From Cupriavidus pinatubonensis (GTDB lineage: Bacteria > Pseudomonadota > Gammaproteobacteria > Burkholderiales > Burkholderiaceae): a stretch of 64,000 nucleotides of DNA. Positions within the stretch are counted from its first letter, which is position 1. Every line of letters starts with the position of its first letter. Shown here one piece after another: positions 34,549-43,980 of the stretch. The DNA lies in contig NZ_CP080767.1 in assembly GCF_019602855.1 (NCBI RefSeq), positions 1,736,001-1,800,000 on the forward strand, in the 5' to 3' direction. A program made the position numbers and the translations under genes. Under the pieces are notes generated by a model that ran no database searches, had not been told where the DNA came from, and saw nothing but the letters and a program-made list of their open reading frames with translations.

Positions 34549-35523
34549 TTACAAGCCGGCGTAGACCATCTTTGTGAACTGGTCGCCGTTGAACACAAAG
34601 TTGCCCCATTTCGCATCGAACGCGGCCGTTGGCCTGGCAGCAATGATCTCGTCAAGCGATTTGCCTTGCTGCTTCAGGATCGCCACGCTGCTGCGGACTG
34701 TCACCAGCATGTCGCGAAACTCGATCAGCTGCGCGCGCGTGCCGACCGCACCGTGCCCGGGAACGACAATCGTATGCGCAGTAGTACGCGCCACCGCCTT
34801 GTCGGCCCATTGAATCGCGCCGTCGATGCTGCCGCCATCCTCGTTATCGATATAGGGGTAGAAGCCGTTCCAGAAGGTGTCGCCGAGCACAAGGACATCT
34901 GCTTTCGCGAAGTAGACCCATAGATCTCCGTCGGTATGACCGTGGCCGAAGTTTTCCACTTCGACCCGGCTACCCGCGAACTCGAAGATCTTCCGGTCCT
35001 TGACCAGCAAAGTCGGTCGTGCATCGTCCGGCACTGGCTTGAATGTCCAGTTCCAGGCATTGACATGCGTGGTTTCGGTCAGATGCCGGAAGGTATTCTC
35101 TTGCGCGACGATGGTGGCGCCGGCCGCATGCATGTCGGCATTGCCATCGGTGTGATCCCAGTGCCAATGCGTGTTCACGACATACTTTAGCGGGGCGGGG
35201 CTGATCTTCTCAAGCGCGGCACGCAGTTTCTCCTTCGACTTGCTGATGCCTGCGTCGACCAGGAACTTGCCTTCCTTTCCGGAAAGCACCGTGATGTTGC
35301 CACCGGAGCCCATCAGGACGGTGATGTTGTCGCGCAAGGGTTGAACGACGAGATCGGCATCGGCTCGACGCAGATACCGCGCGCCTGCACCGGTATGAAA
35401 GTAATCGTCTGGCGTGGTCTGCTGGCTGGCGGGCGATTGCATGGCGGGGGCAACAGCGGTGGCCGCACAGGCGGGCAGCGAGCTCGCCGCAATGAGCGTG
35501 GAAAGGAATAGTCGCTTTAGCAT
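34549..35523 (-). CDS. Periplasmic metallo-beta-lactamase-fold hydrolase
   Basis: 324 residues with a signal peptide (MLKRLFLSTLIAASSLPACA; the cysteine near residue 19 might also make it a lipoprotein). The dinuclear zinc motif THWHWDHTDGNAD lies near 130, the later ligands are in FGHGHTDGDLWVY, LGDTFWNG and VPGHGAVG. It resembles the quinoprotein-relay/SoxH-like MBL enzymes rather than true beta-lactamases. The ATG at 35523 is chosen for the signal peptide. It is downstream of the GlxA regulator gene on the same strand, 138 bases apart. Confidence 0.88.
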   Translation of the reverse strand: MLKRLFLSTLIAASSLPACAATAVAPAMQSPASQQTTPDDYFHTGAGARYLRRADADLVVQPLRDNITVLMGSGGNITVLSGKEGKFLVDAGISKSKEKLRAALEKISPAPLKYVVNTHWHWDHTDGNADMHAAGATIVAQENTFRHLTETTHVNAWNWTFKPVPDDARPTLLVKDRKIFEFAGSRVEVENFGHGHTDGDLWVYFAKADVLVLGDTFWNGFYPYIDNEDGGSIDGAIQWADKAVARTTAHTIVVPGHGAVGTRAQLIEFRDMLVTVRSSVAILKQQGKSLDEIIAARPTAAFDAKWGNFVFNGDQFTKMVYAGL

Positions 35524-35661
35524 GACGTCTTGTGTGTGATGCATAGATGCGGGCGGGATTGCGGGCATCCACGACAAGTATGGCGATGCCGGACGAGCGA
35601 TAGCATCTGCGCCGGGGGGCGATTCCGGCCAAACGGCGGTGGCTTGAGGTCTACGTCGGTG

Positions 35662-36663
35662 TCAAGGCCCGGGAATGACCGCGCTTTCTGCCGGCGTGGA
35701 AAATGTCGCGCGATACTGCTGGGGCGACACACCGAACCGTCGTTTGAAGATCTGGCGCATATTGTGGGGATCGCCGAAGCCGCATTCATAGGCGATGCGC
35801 TTGAGCGGAACCTTGCCGTTTTCGAGCATGACCCGTGCCGCATCGACCCGGGCGCTTTCGACGAAGGCGGCGGGGGTCATCCTGGCTTCCCGCGCAAAGA
35901 TCCGCGCGAAGTTGCGCAGGCTCATTTTCGCGATGGCGGCCAGGACGCTGACGCTGAGGTCGTCCGCAAGGTGTGCCAGCACGTATTCGCGCACCTGCGC
36001 AATCGGCGAGGTCGGCTCCGCGTAGGGCGTCAGGTAGGGACTGAACTGGGATTGGCCGCCCGCCCGCTGCATGACCACCAGCAGCCGTCTGGCGACGCTG
36101 AGTGCCACATCGTCGCCATGGTCCTGTGCGAGCAGGTATAGCGAAAGGTCGATGCCAGCCGTCACACCGGCCGACGTATAAAGTTCGCTGTCACGTACAA
36201 AGATCCTGTCTGCCTCCACACGGGTCGTGGGGCAGAGGTGCCGGAGCGATTCCGCATCATTCCAGTGCGTGGTAACGGTGCGGTCGTCTAGCAGGCCGGC
36301 CCGCGCGAGGGCGAAAGCGCCGTTGCAGATCGAACCGTAACGGCGCGAGGCCGCGCACACGCGTCGCAGCCAATCATACGCACCTGCTTCCCAGACGGCC
36401 GAAGGCAAATCCGGCCCGCCCGCGGCCAGCATCAGGTCAAAGCAGGTGTCCGATGGGTCGACGTCGGCATACGCGCGGTGCACTTTGAGCAGCAAGCCAT
36501 TGGAGCAGGCAACCAGCGCGTCCTCGCCGATGCCGATGACCTCGATCTCGTAGCGCGCGTTACTGGGCACGAAGCGGTTCGCCTCGGCAAACACATCCAT
36601 CGGACCACTGACGTCCAGGGCCTGCACGCCGGGAAAGACCAGCAGGGCAACAGTTCGAGTCAT
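35662..36663 (-). CDS. GlxA-type AraC-family regulator (DJ-1/PfpI domain + HTH), copy 1
   Basis: 333 residues. The N-terminal amidotransferase-like (DJ-1/PfpI) domain covers about 1-185 with VALLVFPGVQALDVSGPMDVFAEANRF and YGSICNGAFALARAGLLDDRTVTTHW, the nucleophile-elbow cysteine being in SICNGAF. The AraC helix-turn-helix pair occupies about 215-315 (LSVSVLAAIAKMSLRNFARIFAREARMTPAAF, IAYECGFGDPHNMRQIFKRRFGVSPQQYR). Family members regulate catabolism of quaternary amines, carnitine or arginine. It is divergent from an M24-family gene and clearly paralogous to the regulator at 38120. Confidence 0.93.
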   Translation of the reverse strand: MTRTVALLVFPGVQALDVSGPMDVFAEANRFVPSNARYEIEVIGIGEDALVACSNGLLLKVHRAYADVDPSDTCFDLMLAAGGPDLPSAVWEAGAYDWLRRVCAASRRYGSICNGAFALARAGLLDDRTVTTHWNDAESLRHLCPTTRVEADRIFVRDSELYTSAGVTAGIDLSLYLLAQDHGDDVALSVARRLLVVMQRAGGQSQFSPYLTPYAEPTSPIAQVREYVLAHLADDLSVSVLAAIAKMSLRNFARIFAREARMTPAAFVESARVDAARVMLENGKVPLKRIAYECGFGDPHNMRQIFKRRFGVSPQQYRATFSTPAESAVIPGP

Positions 36664-36940
36664 GGGCGTAGCTTCCAGGGCGCTGGACGAGAACTTCGTT
36701 GAACTCCAAACGATAGCGGAAATGGTCTCCCGGGCGCGAGGCTTGCCGTGCCATGGCCGGAATTCCACGTCATTTGGCTCAAGAAACACCCAGAATTCAC
36801 GGGTGACGGAGACTGGCACGAAAACCACGCGGATTGGCACGTTCCAGCAGTCCGTCAACGCTGCCTTCAGCCATGCGCGCAGGAACAATTCTCCCCTCAA
36901 GGGTCGAAGCCGTTTCGGCCTTCTCACAGGAGAGAACAGA

Positions 36941-37627
36941 ATGCGTGAAGTTACCCAATCTCTGGCCGAGCGCGTCGGGCCGGCCTTTTCCGTCGATGGC
37001 ATGTTGCTGGCTCGTAAGAAGACCCGTGAGGCGATTGCCGAGATCGCCGCTCGCGTCAAACCGGGGATGGTCGAGGAAGACGCCGTTCAGATGGCGAAGC
37101 GTGTCATGCTCGACGCCGGCCTTGCGCTGAGCTGGCATCCCGCGCGCGTCCGCTTTGGTCGCAACACCATCAAGCCGATGAAGCTGGCATCCGAGCCAGG
37201 GGTGATCCTGCAGGACAACGACATTTTCTTCATCGACATCGCCCCGCGTCTGGACGCCTGGGAAGGTGATGGCGGCGCATCGTTTGTGGTCGGGCAACAT
37301 GCCAGCTACGCGCGTTGTGCGCGCGATGCCGAGGCGCTCTTCCACGAAATGCGCGGCATCTGGAAGCGCGACCGCCTGACCGGACAGAACCTTTATGCCG
37401 AAGCGGACCGTATTGCCACGTCGATGGGCTGGGAGCTCAACTTCGATCTACCGGGTCACCGCGTGTCGGACTTCCCGCACGCCACCATCCACACTGGCTC
37501 GCTGGCCGACTTCGATGCGAGCCCGTCGGCGATGCGCTGGATCCTGGAGATCCACATCCGTGATCCCCAGAATCGATTCGGCGCGTTCTTCGAGGACATG
37601 CTGCTGGATGATGAGGACTATCTGTGA
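36941..37627 (+). CDS. M24-fold metallopeptidase-family protein, short form
   Basis: 228 residues comprising only the pita-bread catalytic domain, without the N-terminal domain of Xaa-Pro aminopeptidases or creatinases. All five metal ligands can be placed: Asp99 (FFIDIAP), Asp110 (WEGDGGASF), His173 (LPGHRVSDFPH), Glu203 (ILEIHIRDP) and Glu218 (GAFFEDMLLD). A peptidase or creatinase-like amidohydrolase activity is possible. AGGAGA lies 8 bases before the ATG at 36941. It is divergent from GlxA copy 1, its probable regulator. Confidence 0.85.
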   Translation: MREVTQSLAERVGPAFSVDGMLLARKKTREAIAEIAARVKPGMVEEDAVQMAKRVMLDAGLALSWHPARVRFGRNTIKPMKLASEPGVILQDNDIFFIDIAPRLDAWEGDGGASFVVGQHASYARCARDAEALFHEMRGIWKRDRLTGQNLYAEADRIATSMGWELNFDLPGHRVSDFPHATIHTGSLADFDASPSAMRWILEIHIRDPQNRFGAFFEDMLLDDEDYL

Positions 37628-37856
37628 CTTCGGAAATACCCGGGCGCGCTCTGTGCCAGGCAGGACCAGAAACCACCGTCCTTTGGCCTGATTCGATTGC
37701 CGTCTGGCATCAGGGAAGCGACGTGTAACGCCTACACTCCCCTTGAAGGCTCGTATGGGTATGCAGGGTCAGCGACGAGCCAGGTCGCGTGTCGCGCTTC
37801 GTCTCGGCAAGGACGGTTTAGCGCACTTGCTTCAAGCTACTGAACCGGAGTTGCCG

Positions 37857-38060
37857 ATGTTCGCGCTGCTTTCCGTCACATACGTTCTCCTGGCCGTACT
37901 TCTTGGCGGGTACTCAACCTATCTGCTCGCCACGTTGGTCCCGGAAGACGTCCTGGAACAGGCAAGCCGGAACGGCAGATTTTCCGGGCTTTATGACGGT
38001 CCGGTCGAGCATGCCACGCCGGCTGCGGCGGATGCGACGGCGTCAGGCTCCGCGTTCTAA
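37857..38060 (+). CDS. Small single-pass membrane protein, hypothetical
   Basis: 67 residues with one membrane helix (MFALLSVTYVLLAVLLGGYSTYLLATLV) and a short polar alanine-rich tail. The ATG follows CGGAG by 7 bases. No family is recognised. It stands between the M24 gene and GlxA copy 2, 59 bases before the latter on the same strand. Confidence 0.5.
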   Translation: MFALLSVTYVLLAVLLGGYSTYLLATLVPEDVLEQASRNGRFSGLYDGPVEHATPAAADATASGSAF

Positions 38061-38119
38061 AGGCTGATGACAAGAGGCCAAAAGGTGGAAAGTGCGTTAT
38101 CCGATTTACCGACGTTGAC

Positions 38120-39154
38120 ATGAAAACCGCAGCTGTCCTGGTGTTTCCCGAAGTTCAAGGCCTGGATGTCTCCGGGCCGCTTGATGTCTTTGCGGAAGCC
38201 AATCGCTTTCTTTCTTCGGAAGACCAGTATTCCTTTGAAATTCTTGGAACTGAACCGGGACGGATACGTTGCTCCAATGGACTGGAAATCCACCCGGATC
38301 GCTTGTTTTCTGAATCCAATGGCGCCTATGAGCTATTGCTTATCGCCGGAGGACCCACGTTGCCTCAACAGAGCTTTGCGCCTTCCCTATATGCATGGAT
38401 CCGGTCGGCGTCTGTCAATTCAGCATGCATTTGCACAATCTGTAACGGCACCTTCCTGTTGGCCAGAGCCGGTGTCCTCGATGGCAAGCATGTCACGACC
38501 CACTGGAATGATGCGGCGAGCCTTGCCCGGGAGTGTCCAACGGCCGTGGTGAGCCCTGACAGGCTGTATATCCAGGACGGCAATCTGGTGACATCCGCAG
38601 GCGTGACGGCCGGCATCGACATGAGCCTCTATCTGCTGGCAAGAGACCATGGCCGGGAGGTAGCCATCCAAGTTGCCAAGCAGTTGTTGCTCTTTACGCA
38701 TCGCGCAGGGGGCCAGTCACAGTTCAGCCCTTACCTCAATACATCGGTAGAGCCCAGTTCATTGGTTTCGCGCGTGCACGAGTACGTGTTTGCCAATTTG
38801 ACCGCGGACCTGTCGCTGAACGTTCTCGCGAACGTCGCGAGAATGAGCGTGCGCCACTTCACGCGGATTTTCATGCGCGAGTCCAACATCAGTGTGATGG
38901 ACTTTGTCGAAGCCGTACGGCTGGACGCTGCCAGAAGCTTGCTTGAGACAACATCCAGGCCGATCAAGGCAATCGCCTATGAGTGTGGCTTTTCCACGGC
39001 ACACCGAATGCGTTCGGTATTTCGAAGAAACCTGGGCATTTCACCGCAGGACTATCGCGCGCACTTCCTGGATCCGGCGTCTGGCTCACGGCAGCTCCCT
39101 GATTTCCCGGCACGAGACCAAAAAAACCATCGCCATACGCTGATCAACGCCTGA
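38120..39154 (+). CDS. GlxA-type AraC-family regulator (DJ-1/PfpI domain + HTH), copy 2
   Basis: 344 residues and collinear with the regulator at 35662: VFPEVQGLDVSGPLDVFAEANRF at the N-terminus, CTICNGTFLLARAGVLDGKHVTTHWNDA at the nucleophile elbow, and the C-terminal helix-turn-helix pair with VARMSVRHFTRIFMRESNISVMDFVEAVR and IAYECGFSTAHRMRSVFRRNLGISPQDYR. Its base composition is a little lower in GC than most of the window, as is the MFS gene after it. It lies upstream of an MFS transporter and an amidase, separated from the former by a perfect palindrome, and may control them. Confidence 0.93.
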   Translation: MKTAAVLVFPEVQGLDVSGPLDVFAEANRFLSSEDQYSFEILGTEPGRIRCSNGLEIHPDRLFSESNGAYELLLIAGGPTLPQQSFAPSLYAWIRSASVNSACICTICNGTFLLARAGVLDGKHVTTHWNDAASLARECPTAVVSPDRLYIQDGNLVTSAGVTAGIDMSLYLLARDHGREVAIQVAKQLLLFTHRAGGQSQFSPYLNTSVEPSSLVSRVHEYVFANLTADLSLNVLANVARMSVRHFTRIFMRESNISVMDFVEAVRLDAARSLLETTSRPIKAIAYECGFSTAHRMRSVFRRNLGISPQDYRAHFLDPASGSRQLPDFPARDQKNHRHTLINA

Positions 39155-39223
39155 AAAATAGTCCTTCTCGTCAGGGACGGTGAGGCATCCGGATCGAGGA
39201 ATCCCTAAGTTGAAAAACGATGT

Positions 39224-39243
39224 TGACTTCAACATTGAAGTCA
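39224..39243. promoter_or_regulatory. Perfect 20-base palindrome upstream of the MFS gene
   Basis: Nine-base arms TGACTTCAA and TTGAAGTCA are separated by CA. It overlaps a TTGACT hexamer that could serve as a -35 box and lies 50 bases before the MFS start, so it is a good operator candidate for the GlxA-type regulator encoded just upstream or another repressor. Confidence 0.55.
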
Positions 39244-39292
39244 TATTGTGGATTCCTTTTGCATGCAGTCTGCATTACAGCAGGAGACAAAG

Positions 39293-40669
39293 GTGAACGA
39301 AAGAAACAACGGGCGAAATATTGACTTACTGAAAATCGCGGACGACGCGAAATTCAATTCCTTCCACGTATCGATTCTGGCGTGGTGCGCACTGGTCATC
39401 ATATTTGACGGATATGACCTTGCAGTCTCCGGTATTGCGTTGCCATCCATCATGAAAGACATGAATGTCGACGCTACCCGGGCCGGCATGATGGTTAGCT
39501 CGGCACTATTTGGGGCAATGTGCGGTGCGGTGTTGCTGGGGTCCCTGGCCGACCGCATCGGGCGGCGTCGTGCCATTGCGCTTTGCGTGTCCTTGTTCAG
39601 TGTGTTTACCGCAGCGGCTGGCCTGGCCAGCGACCCGATTGCCTTTGGCATTGCGCGCTTTATTGCCGGAATCGGGATTGGCGGGGTGATGCCGGCGGTC
39701 GTGGCGCAGATGACCGAGTATTCCCCGCGCAGGTGGAAGACGACGTTGGTGACGGTGATGTTCAGCGGCTACTCTGTCGGAGGCATGATTGCCGCCATGT
39801 TTGGCAAGGGCTTCATAGGGACCTATGGCTGGCAAGCCGTCTTCTATGCTGCGGCAGCGCCGGTATTGGTGGTTCCCTGGATCTTGAAATATGTTCCGGA
39901 ATCGCTTTCCTACCTGGTCAAGCACAATCGCACGAAGGAGTTGAGCCGGATTTGTGCGCGGCTGGATGGCACCTATGTACTTCGCCATGATGATGCGTTC
40001 GTCATTGGCGCCAACCGAAGCGGCGGGACCACGTTGCGCACGCTTTTCGGCGACGGCAGGGGCGTGAGCACCTTCATGTTCTGGATCGTGTTCTTCATGT
40101 GCCTGTTCATGGTTTACGCGTTGAGCTCATGGCTGGCAAAGCTCATGGCCAACGCCGGGTATAGCCTCGGATCGGCGCTGACGTTCGTCCTCATTCTGAA
40201 TATCGGTGGAATCTTCGGCGCGGTTGGTGGAGGCATGCTTGCAGACCGCATGAACATACGCACTGTGCTTGTCTTCATGTTTGCGCTGGCGGGGGCATCG
40301 ATTGCACTGTTGGGCTTCAAGTCATCAACGCCAGTGCTGTATTTCCTTCTGTTTGTAGCCGGTGCGTCGACGATTGGCACGCAGATCGTCGTCTACGCTT
40401 ATGCGGGTCAGTATTATCCCTTGACGATTCGATCGACCGGTATCGGCGTGGGTTCGGGCGTCGGGCGGATTGGCGCCATCTCGGCGCCGGTCATCCTTGG
40501 CACCGTGGTCGGCATGCAACTTCCGTTGCATCAAAATTTTCTGCTGATGGCAATTCCGGCTGCCATAGCAATGATTGCCGTTGCCTTTATTGACCGCTCC
40601 AATAGTTCGCCTTCAATCCGTGCAACGGATCTGGAGCCGCGGGCTGACGCTGCACGCCTGCAGACTTGA
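39293..40669 (+). CDS. MFS transporter (aromatic acid:H+ symporter AAHS-like)
   Basis: 458 residues with 12 membrane segments. The first helix carries VIIFDGYDLAVSGIALPSIM, matching the DGxD pattern of AAHS family importers such as PcaK and BenK, followed by the MFS loop motif GSLADRIGRRRAI and the second-half copy GGMLADRMNIRT. The GTG at 39293 is preferred because AGGAG stands 6 bases upstream; further upstream starts exist from 39248. It probably imports an aromatic or related carboxylate for the amidase gene set downstream. Confidence 0.92.
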   Translation: MNERNNGRNIDLLKIADDAKFNSFHVSILAWCALVIIFDGYDLAVSGIALPSIMKDMNVDATRAGMMVSSALFGAMCGAVLLGSLADRIGRRRAIALCVSLFSVFTAAAGLASDPIAFGIARFIAGIGIGGVMPAVVAQMTEYSPRRWKTTLVTVMFSGYSVGGMIAAMFGKGFIGTYGWQAVFYAAAAPVLVVPWILKYVPESLSYLVKHNRTKELSRICARLDGTYVLRHDDAFVIGANRSGGTTLRTLFGDGRGVSTFMFWIVFFMCLFMVYALSSWLAKLMANAGYSLGSALTFVLILNIGGIFGAVGGGMLADRMNIRTVLVFMFALAGASIALLGFKSSTPVLYFLLFVAGASTIGTQIVVYAYAGQYYPLTIRSTGIGVGSGVGRIGAISAPVILGTVVGMQLPLHQNFLLMAIPAAIAMIAVAFIDRSNSSPSIRATDLEPRADAARLQT

Positions 40670-40711
40670 TCCGCGAGCACGATGCGGGTTGCTCGCTCTG
40701 GTGTCCATCAA

Positions 40712-40744
40712 TGTCCGCAACGATTCTCACGTTACCAGCGGACA
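40712..40744. promoter_or_regulatory. Inverted repeat upstream of the amidase gene
   Basis: TGTCCGC and GCGGACA form perfect seven-base arms 19 bases apart, with a nested AACG/CGTT pair inside. It ends 14 bases before the amidase start and could be an operator or an mRNA hairpin. Confidence 0.35.
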
Positions 40745-40758
40745 CGAGATAACAAATA

Positions 40759-42216
40759 ATGTCAGCGAATCCAATGCAAAGTAGCCACTGTACGATCGAC
40801 GCACCCGAGAACGATCTCTGGCGCTGGTCCGGCGCCGAAATTGCGACTGCGGTTTGTCGAGGGGATGTTTCGGCCGTCGAAGTGGTGGAAAGCGTCTACG
40901 CGCGTATCGCCGCAGTCAATCCCATGATCAACGGCATTGTCCATATGGACAGGGAGCACGCGTTGACGGATGCCGGTGCGCTCGACCGGCGGCGCCAGGC
41001 CGGCGATCCACTGGGGCCGCTTGCCGGCGTGCCGGTCTCGATCAAGCTTAACGTTGACGTCGCCGGTGAGGCGACAAGCAATGGAAATCCGCTGTGGCTT
41101 GATCGCATTGCTGAAGCGGACAGTGGCGTGGTTTCCAACCTGCGCCGTGCGGGGGCCGTGGTCATAGGACGGACAAATGCTCCGCCGCTTTCTTTCCGCT
41201 GGTTCACGGAAAACCCCATTTATGGACGAACTCATAACCCATGGTCGCCGGCAGTCACCTCGGGCGGCTCAAGCGGGGGCGCCGGTGCTGCGGTAGCGAG
41301 CGGGATGGGGCCGATCGCGCATGGCACTGACATTGCGGGATCCATCCGCTATCCGGCGTTTGTCAACGGTGTCGTCGGCTTGCGAGCAACTACGGGACGC
41401 ATCCCCGGATTCCAGGCCACTGCGCCACAGCGCTTCTTTGGACTTCAGGCGATGTCTGCGCAGGGCCCAATCGCACGCACGGTTTCGGATGCGCGGCTCG
41501 GACTGGAGGCGATGGCTAGCGACGGCGGCATTGACCCGGTCTGGGTCGATGCCCGCCTGAATTACGATGACGATGAGACGCCAACACGCGTTGCGCTGGT
41601 AGACGAGATCCGTGGCATCGATATCAGCCCGGAGATTCAACAAGCGCTCTCATCGGCCGCCGCGGCGCTGATCGATGCAGGTTACACGGTCGAACGCGTC
41701 GCGTTGCCAGACCTCAAGCGCGGGATGGAGTTGTGGGAAAGCATCGTCATGTCCGAATGCAACCTGGGCATGCTTGCCGCCGTGGATGCAATTGGCGACG
41801 CGACCATTAGTACGCCGGTCCGCAACATGGCCGCCTGCGCGCCTGTGCCAAGCCTGGCTGGGTATGCCGCAGCAATCGCTTCACGCGATGAAATGCGCCG
41901 CAGCTGGAATATCTTGTTCCAGCGCCATCCGCTGGTGCTCATGCCTACCTCGTGTCGCCAGCCACTGCCGTGGGGCGCAGATCAGGGCTCAGTCGATGAA
42001 ATGCGTCGCTTGCTGGAAATACAGAGCCCGCTTATGGCGGTTGCCGTGTGTGGGTTGCCAGGGCTGCACGTCCCGACAGGGCTGTCACAGGGATTGCCTG
42101 TCGGCGTCCAGCTCGTTGCGCCGGCATTCCGCGAAATGCGGCTGTTGCACGCGGGTGCCATGATCGAGGCGGCCCACGGAACACTGACTCAGCAGCTTTG
42201 GGAAAGGCCTTGGTAG
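40759..42216 (+). CDS. Amidase-signature family amidase
   Basis: 485 residues. The Ser-cisSer-Lys triad is readable: Lys96 (VSIKLNVDVAG), Ser171 in the SGGSSGGAGAAV signature and Ser195 (HGTDIAGSIRYPA). It hydrolyses an amide to carboxylate and ammonia; GatA-like and acetamidase-like members share this pattern and the substrate is not readable. No gatB or gatC is adjacent, so it is not the tRNA amidotransferase. It lies between two MFS transporters, 89 bases after the first and 51 before the second. Confidence 0.92.
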   Translation: MSANPMQSSHCTIDAPENDLWRWSGAEIATAVCRGDVSAVEVVESVYARIAAVNPMINGIVHMDREHALTDAGALDRRRQAGDPLGPLAGVPVSIKLNVDVAGEATSNGNPLWLDRIAEADSGVVSNLRRAGAVVIGRTNAPPLSFRWFTENPIYGRTHNPWSPAVTSGGSSGGAGAAVASGMGPIAHGTDIAGSIRYPAFVNGVVGLRATTGRIPGFQATAPQRFFGLQAMSAQGPIARTVSDARLGLEAMASDGGIDPVWVDARLNYDDDETPTRVALVDEIRGIDISPEIQQALSSAAAALIDAGYTVERVALPDLKRGMELWESIVMSECNLGMLAAVDAIGDATISTPVRNMAACAPVPSLAGYAAAIASRDEMRRSWNILFQRHPLVLMPTSCRQPLPWGADQGSVDEMRRLLEIQSPLMAVAVCGLPGLHVPTGLSQGLPVGVQLVAPAFREMRLLHAGAMIEAAHGTLTQQLWERPW

Positions 42217-42267
42217 CGCACCCACTTCCCAATCCACGTAAACGTCATTCCAGTAAAGGTCATTCAA

Positions 42268-43440
42268 ATGGATCGTCGACTACTGATGCTGGCCCTCGGC
42301 ATGTTTGCCATGGGAACGGACAACTTCGTTGTTGCCGGCATTCTTCCGAACGTCGCTGCATCGCTGCACACGACCCCGAGCCTCGCGGGCCAGATGGTCA
42401 CCGTCTATGCGCTGTCCTATGCAATCCTGGCGCCGGTGATGGCGGCTGTCGCGGGGGCGTGGCCAAGAAAGCTGCTGCTGGTCACCGCGCTCGGCATCTT
42501 CGTCATTGGCAATGCCATCACAGCCCTTGCGACGGATTTGAACACGGTCCTGTTCAGTCGCGCGCTGGCGGGCCTTGGCGCGGCGATGTTCTCTCCTACC
42601 GCATTGGGTGTCGCCACGTTACTGGCGGCTCCTGAGAGGAGAGGGCGCGCGCTTGCCACGGTGACCGCCGGCCTCGCGGGCGCAACGGCGCTGGGCGCCC
42701 CGATCGGCACGTTCATCGGTGGGTTCGGCAGTTGGAGAACCACGCTCTGGTTCGTCGCGCTCCTGGGGCTGATCGCGATGATCGGGATCGGGGCCATGCT
42801 GCGCTCGGTTCCTCAGCCTGCGCGAATCTCGCTGCGCGATAGGCTGACGCCCCTGCGCGACGTCCGCGTTGCCCTGACCCTGCTCACGTCCCTGTTTGCG
42901 TTCGGCGGCTTCCTGATGGTCTACACCTATGCCGGACTCGTGCTGGATTGGGTGACCGGCGGCGACGAACGCGTGCTGGCCGGCATGCTGCTCGTCTGGG
43001 GCTGCGCCGCGACAGTCGGGAACATGCTTGCCGGCCGCCTCGTTGACCGCTTCGACAGTCGCAAGATCATCAATGCAGGCCTTTGCATCGGCATTCTCAA
43101 TTTCTGTGCGCTGCCATGGACTTCGGCATACATGGTCACCGCCGCAGTCTCCTTGGTCGCCTGGGGGCTGGTCGGATGGGGATTGATTGTGCCGCAACAG
43201 CACCGGCTGGTAAAAATCGCGCCTCCCATGGCGCCGTTGCTGCTGGCCCTTAACAATACGGCTACCTACGGCGGGCTGGCCTGCTCAGGTGTTCTCGGGG
43301 GCATTGTGCTGCTGTTCATCGACCGGCAATACCTCAGTATCGTGGGTGCCGGATTGATCGCGATCGCTCTGGTTTTCGCCGAGGCCGCGCATCTGTGCTC
43401 TGCGCGCCTCTCCACGAGCATGCGACCTATGCCTTCGTGA
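42268..43440 (+). CDS. MFS transporter (DHA1/AraJ-like)
   Basis: 390 residues with 12 membrane helices and the start MDRRLLMLALGMFAMGTDNFVVAGILPNVAASL, which has the GTDNFVVAG pattern of the arabinose-efflux/DHA1 group. The middle loop is short, and a second MFS half begins near TLLTSLFAFGGFLMVYTYAGLV. It probably exports a small compound or product of the amidase. It ends overlapping the VOC gene on the other strand by 14 bases. Confidence 0.9.
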   Translation: MDRRLLMLALGMFAMGTDNFVVAGILPNVAASLHTTPSLAGQMVTVYALSYAILAPVMAAVAGAWPRKLLLVTALGIFVIGNAITALATDLNTVLFSRALAGLGAAMFSPTALGVATLLAAPERRGRALATVTAGLAGATALGAPIGTFIGGFGSWRTTLWFVALLGLIAMIGIGAMLRSVPQPARISLRDRLTPLRDVRVALTLLTSLFAFGGFLMVYTYAGLVLDWVTGGDERVLAGMLLVWGCAATVGNMLAGRLVDRFDSRKIINAGLCIGILNFCALPWTSAYMVTAAVSLVAWGLVGWGLIVPQQHRLVKIAPPMAPLLLALNNTATYGGLACSGVLGGIVLLFIDRQYLSIVGAGLIAIALVFAEAAHLCSARLSTSMRPMPS

Positions 43441-43795
43441 AGATCTCCAAAAAATGCTGGCTCGGATCCTCGAAGTAAATCCGGCGGCCGCCACCGTCCG
43501 TGTTGACCTCGCCGGGGCGGCGACGGTAGGGGTCCGCCCAGTACTTCAGATTGCGCGCCTGGATGCGGGCGAAACCTTGCTCGAATTCGGCGTCGCTGAC
43601 CAGGAAGGCATAGTGCTGCATGGCCACATCGCCTTCCGCGTCCATAAAGTCGAGCGTGACATCGTTGTCCAGCCGTACGGTAAGAAACGGTCCAAAGGGG
43701 ACCGCCGCGGGACGTCCCAGGATCTCGCAGAGGAAGTCGGCTGACGCCTTCTTGTCGCGGGAAAACACAATGGTGTGATTGAGCTGGATGGCCAT
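43427..43795 (-). CDS. VOC-superfamily (glyoxalase-type) protein
   Basis: 122 residues of the vicinal-oxygen-chelate fold. It has LNHTIVFSRDKKASADFLCEILGRP, with a likely metal ligand in the LNHT histidine, and the C-terminal RRIYFEDPSQHFLEIFTKA with the terminal metal glutamate. The ATG at 43795 has GGAGG 9 bases upstream. Members include glyoxalases, fosfomycin-resistance proteins and extradiol dioxygenases; this single-module protein cannot be specified further. It shares the strand with the SDR gene upstream and is probably under the same divergent LysR. Confidence 0.88.
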   Translation of the reverse strand: MAIQLNHTIVFSRDKKASADFLCEILGRPAAVPFGPFLTVRLDNDVTLDFMDAEGDVAMQHYAFLVSDAEFEQGFARIQARNLKYWADPYRRRPGEVNTDGGGRRIYFEDPSQHFLEIFTKA

Positions 43796-43980
43796 GTCGC
43801 AACCTCCGGGACGGGGTGGATCTCCAAGGTGCAAGCCTGCGCGGTTCGCCCCCCCACCGTTGCCGCGCCACCCTGGCAGGGTACATGGATTCGACGCTCC
43901 GCGATGGCCGAGCCCACGAAGCTATCGGCCGATCGCCAGGAACTGCATGACCGGGCCGCCAGCCGCCGGACCTGTCGGGA

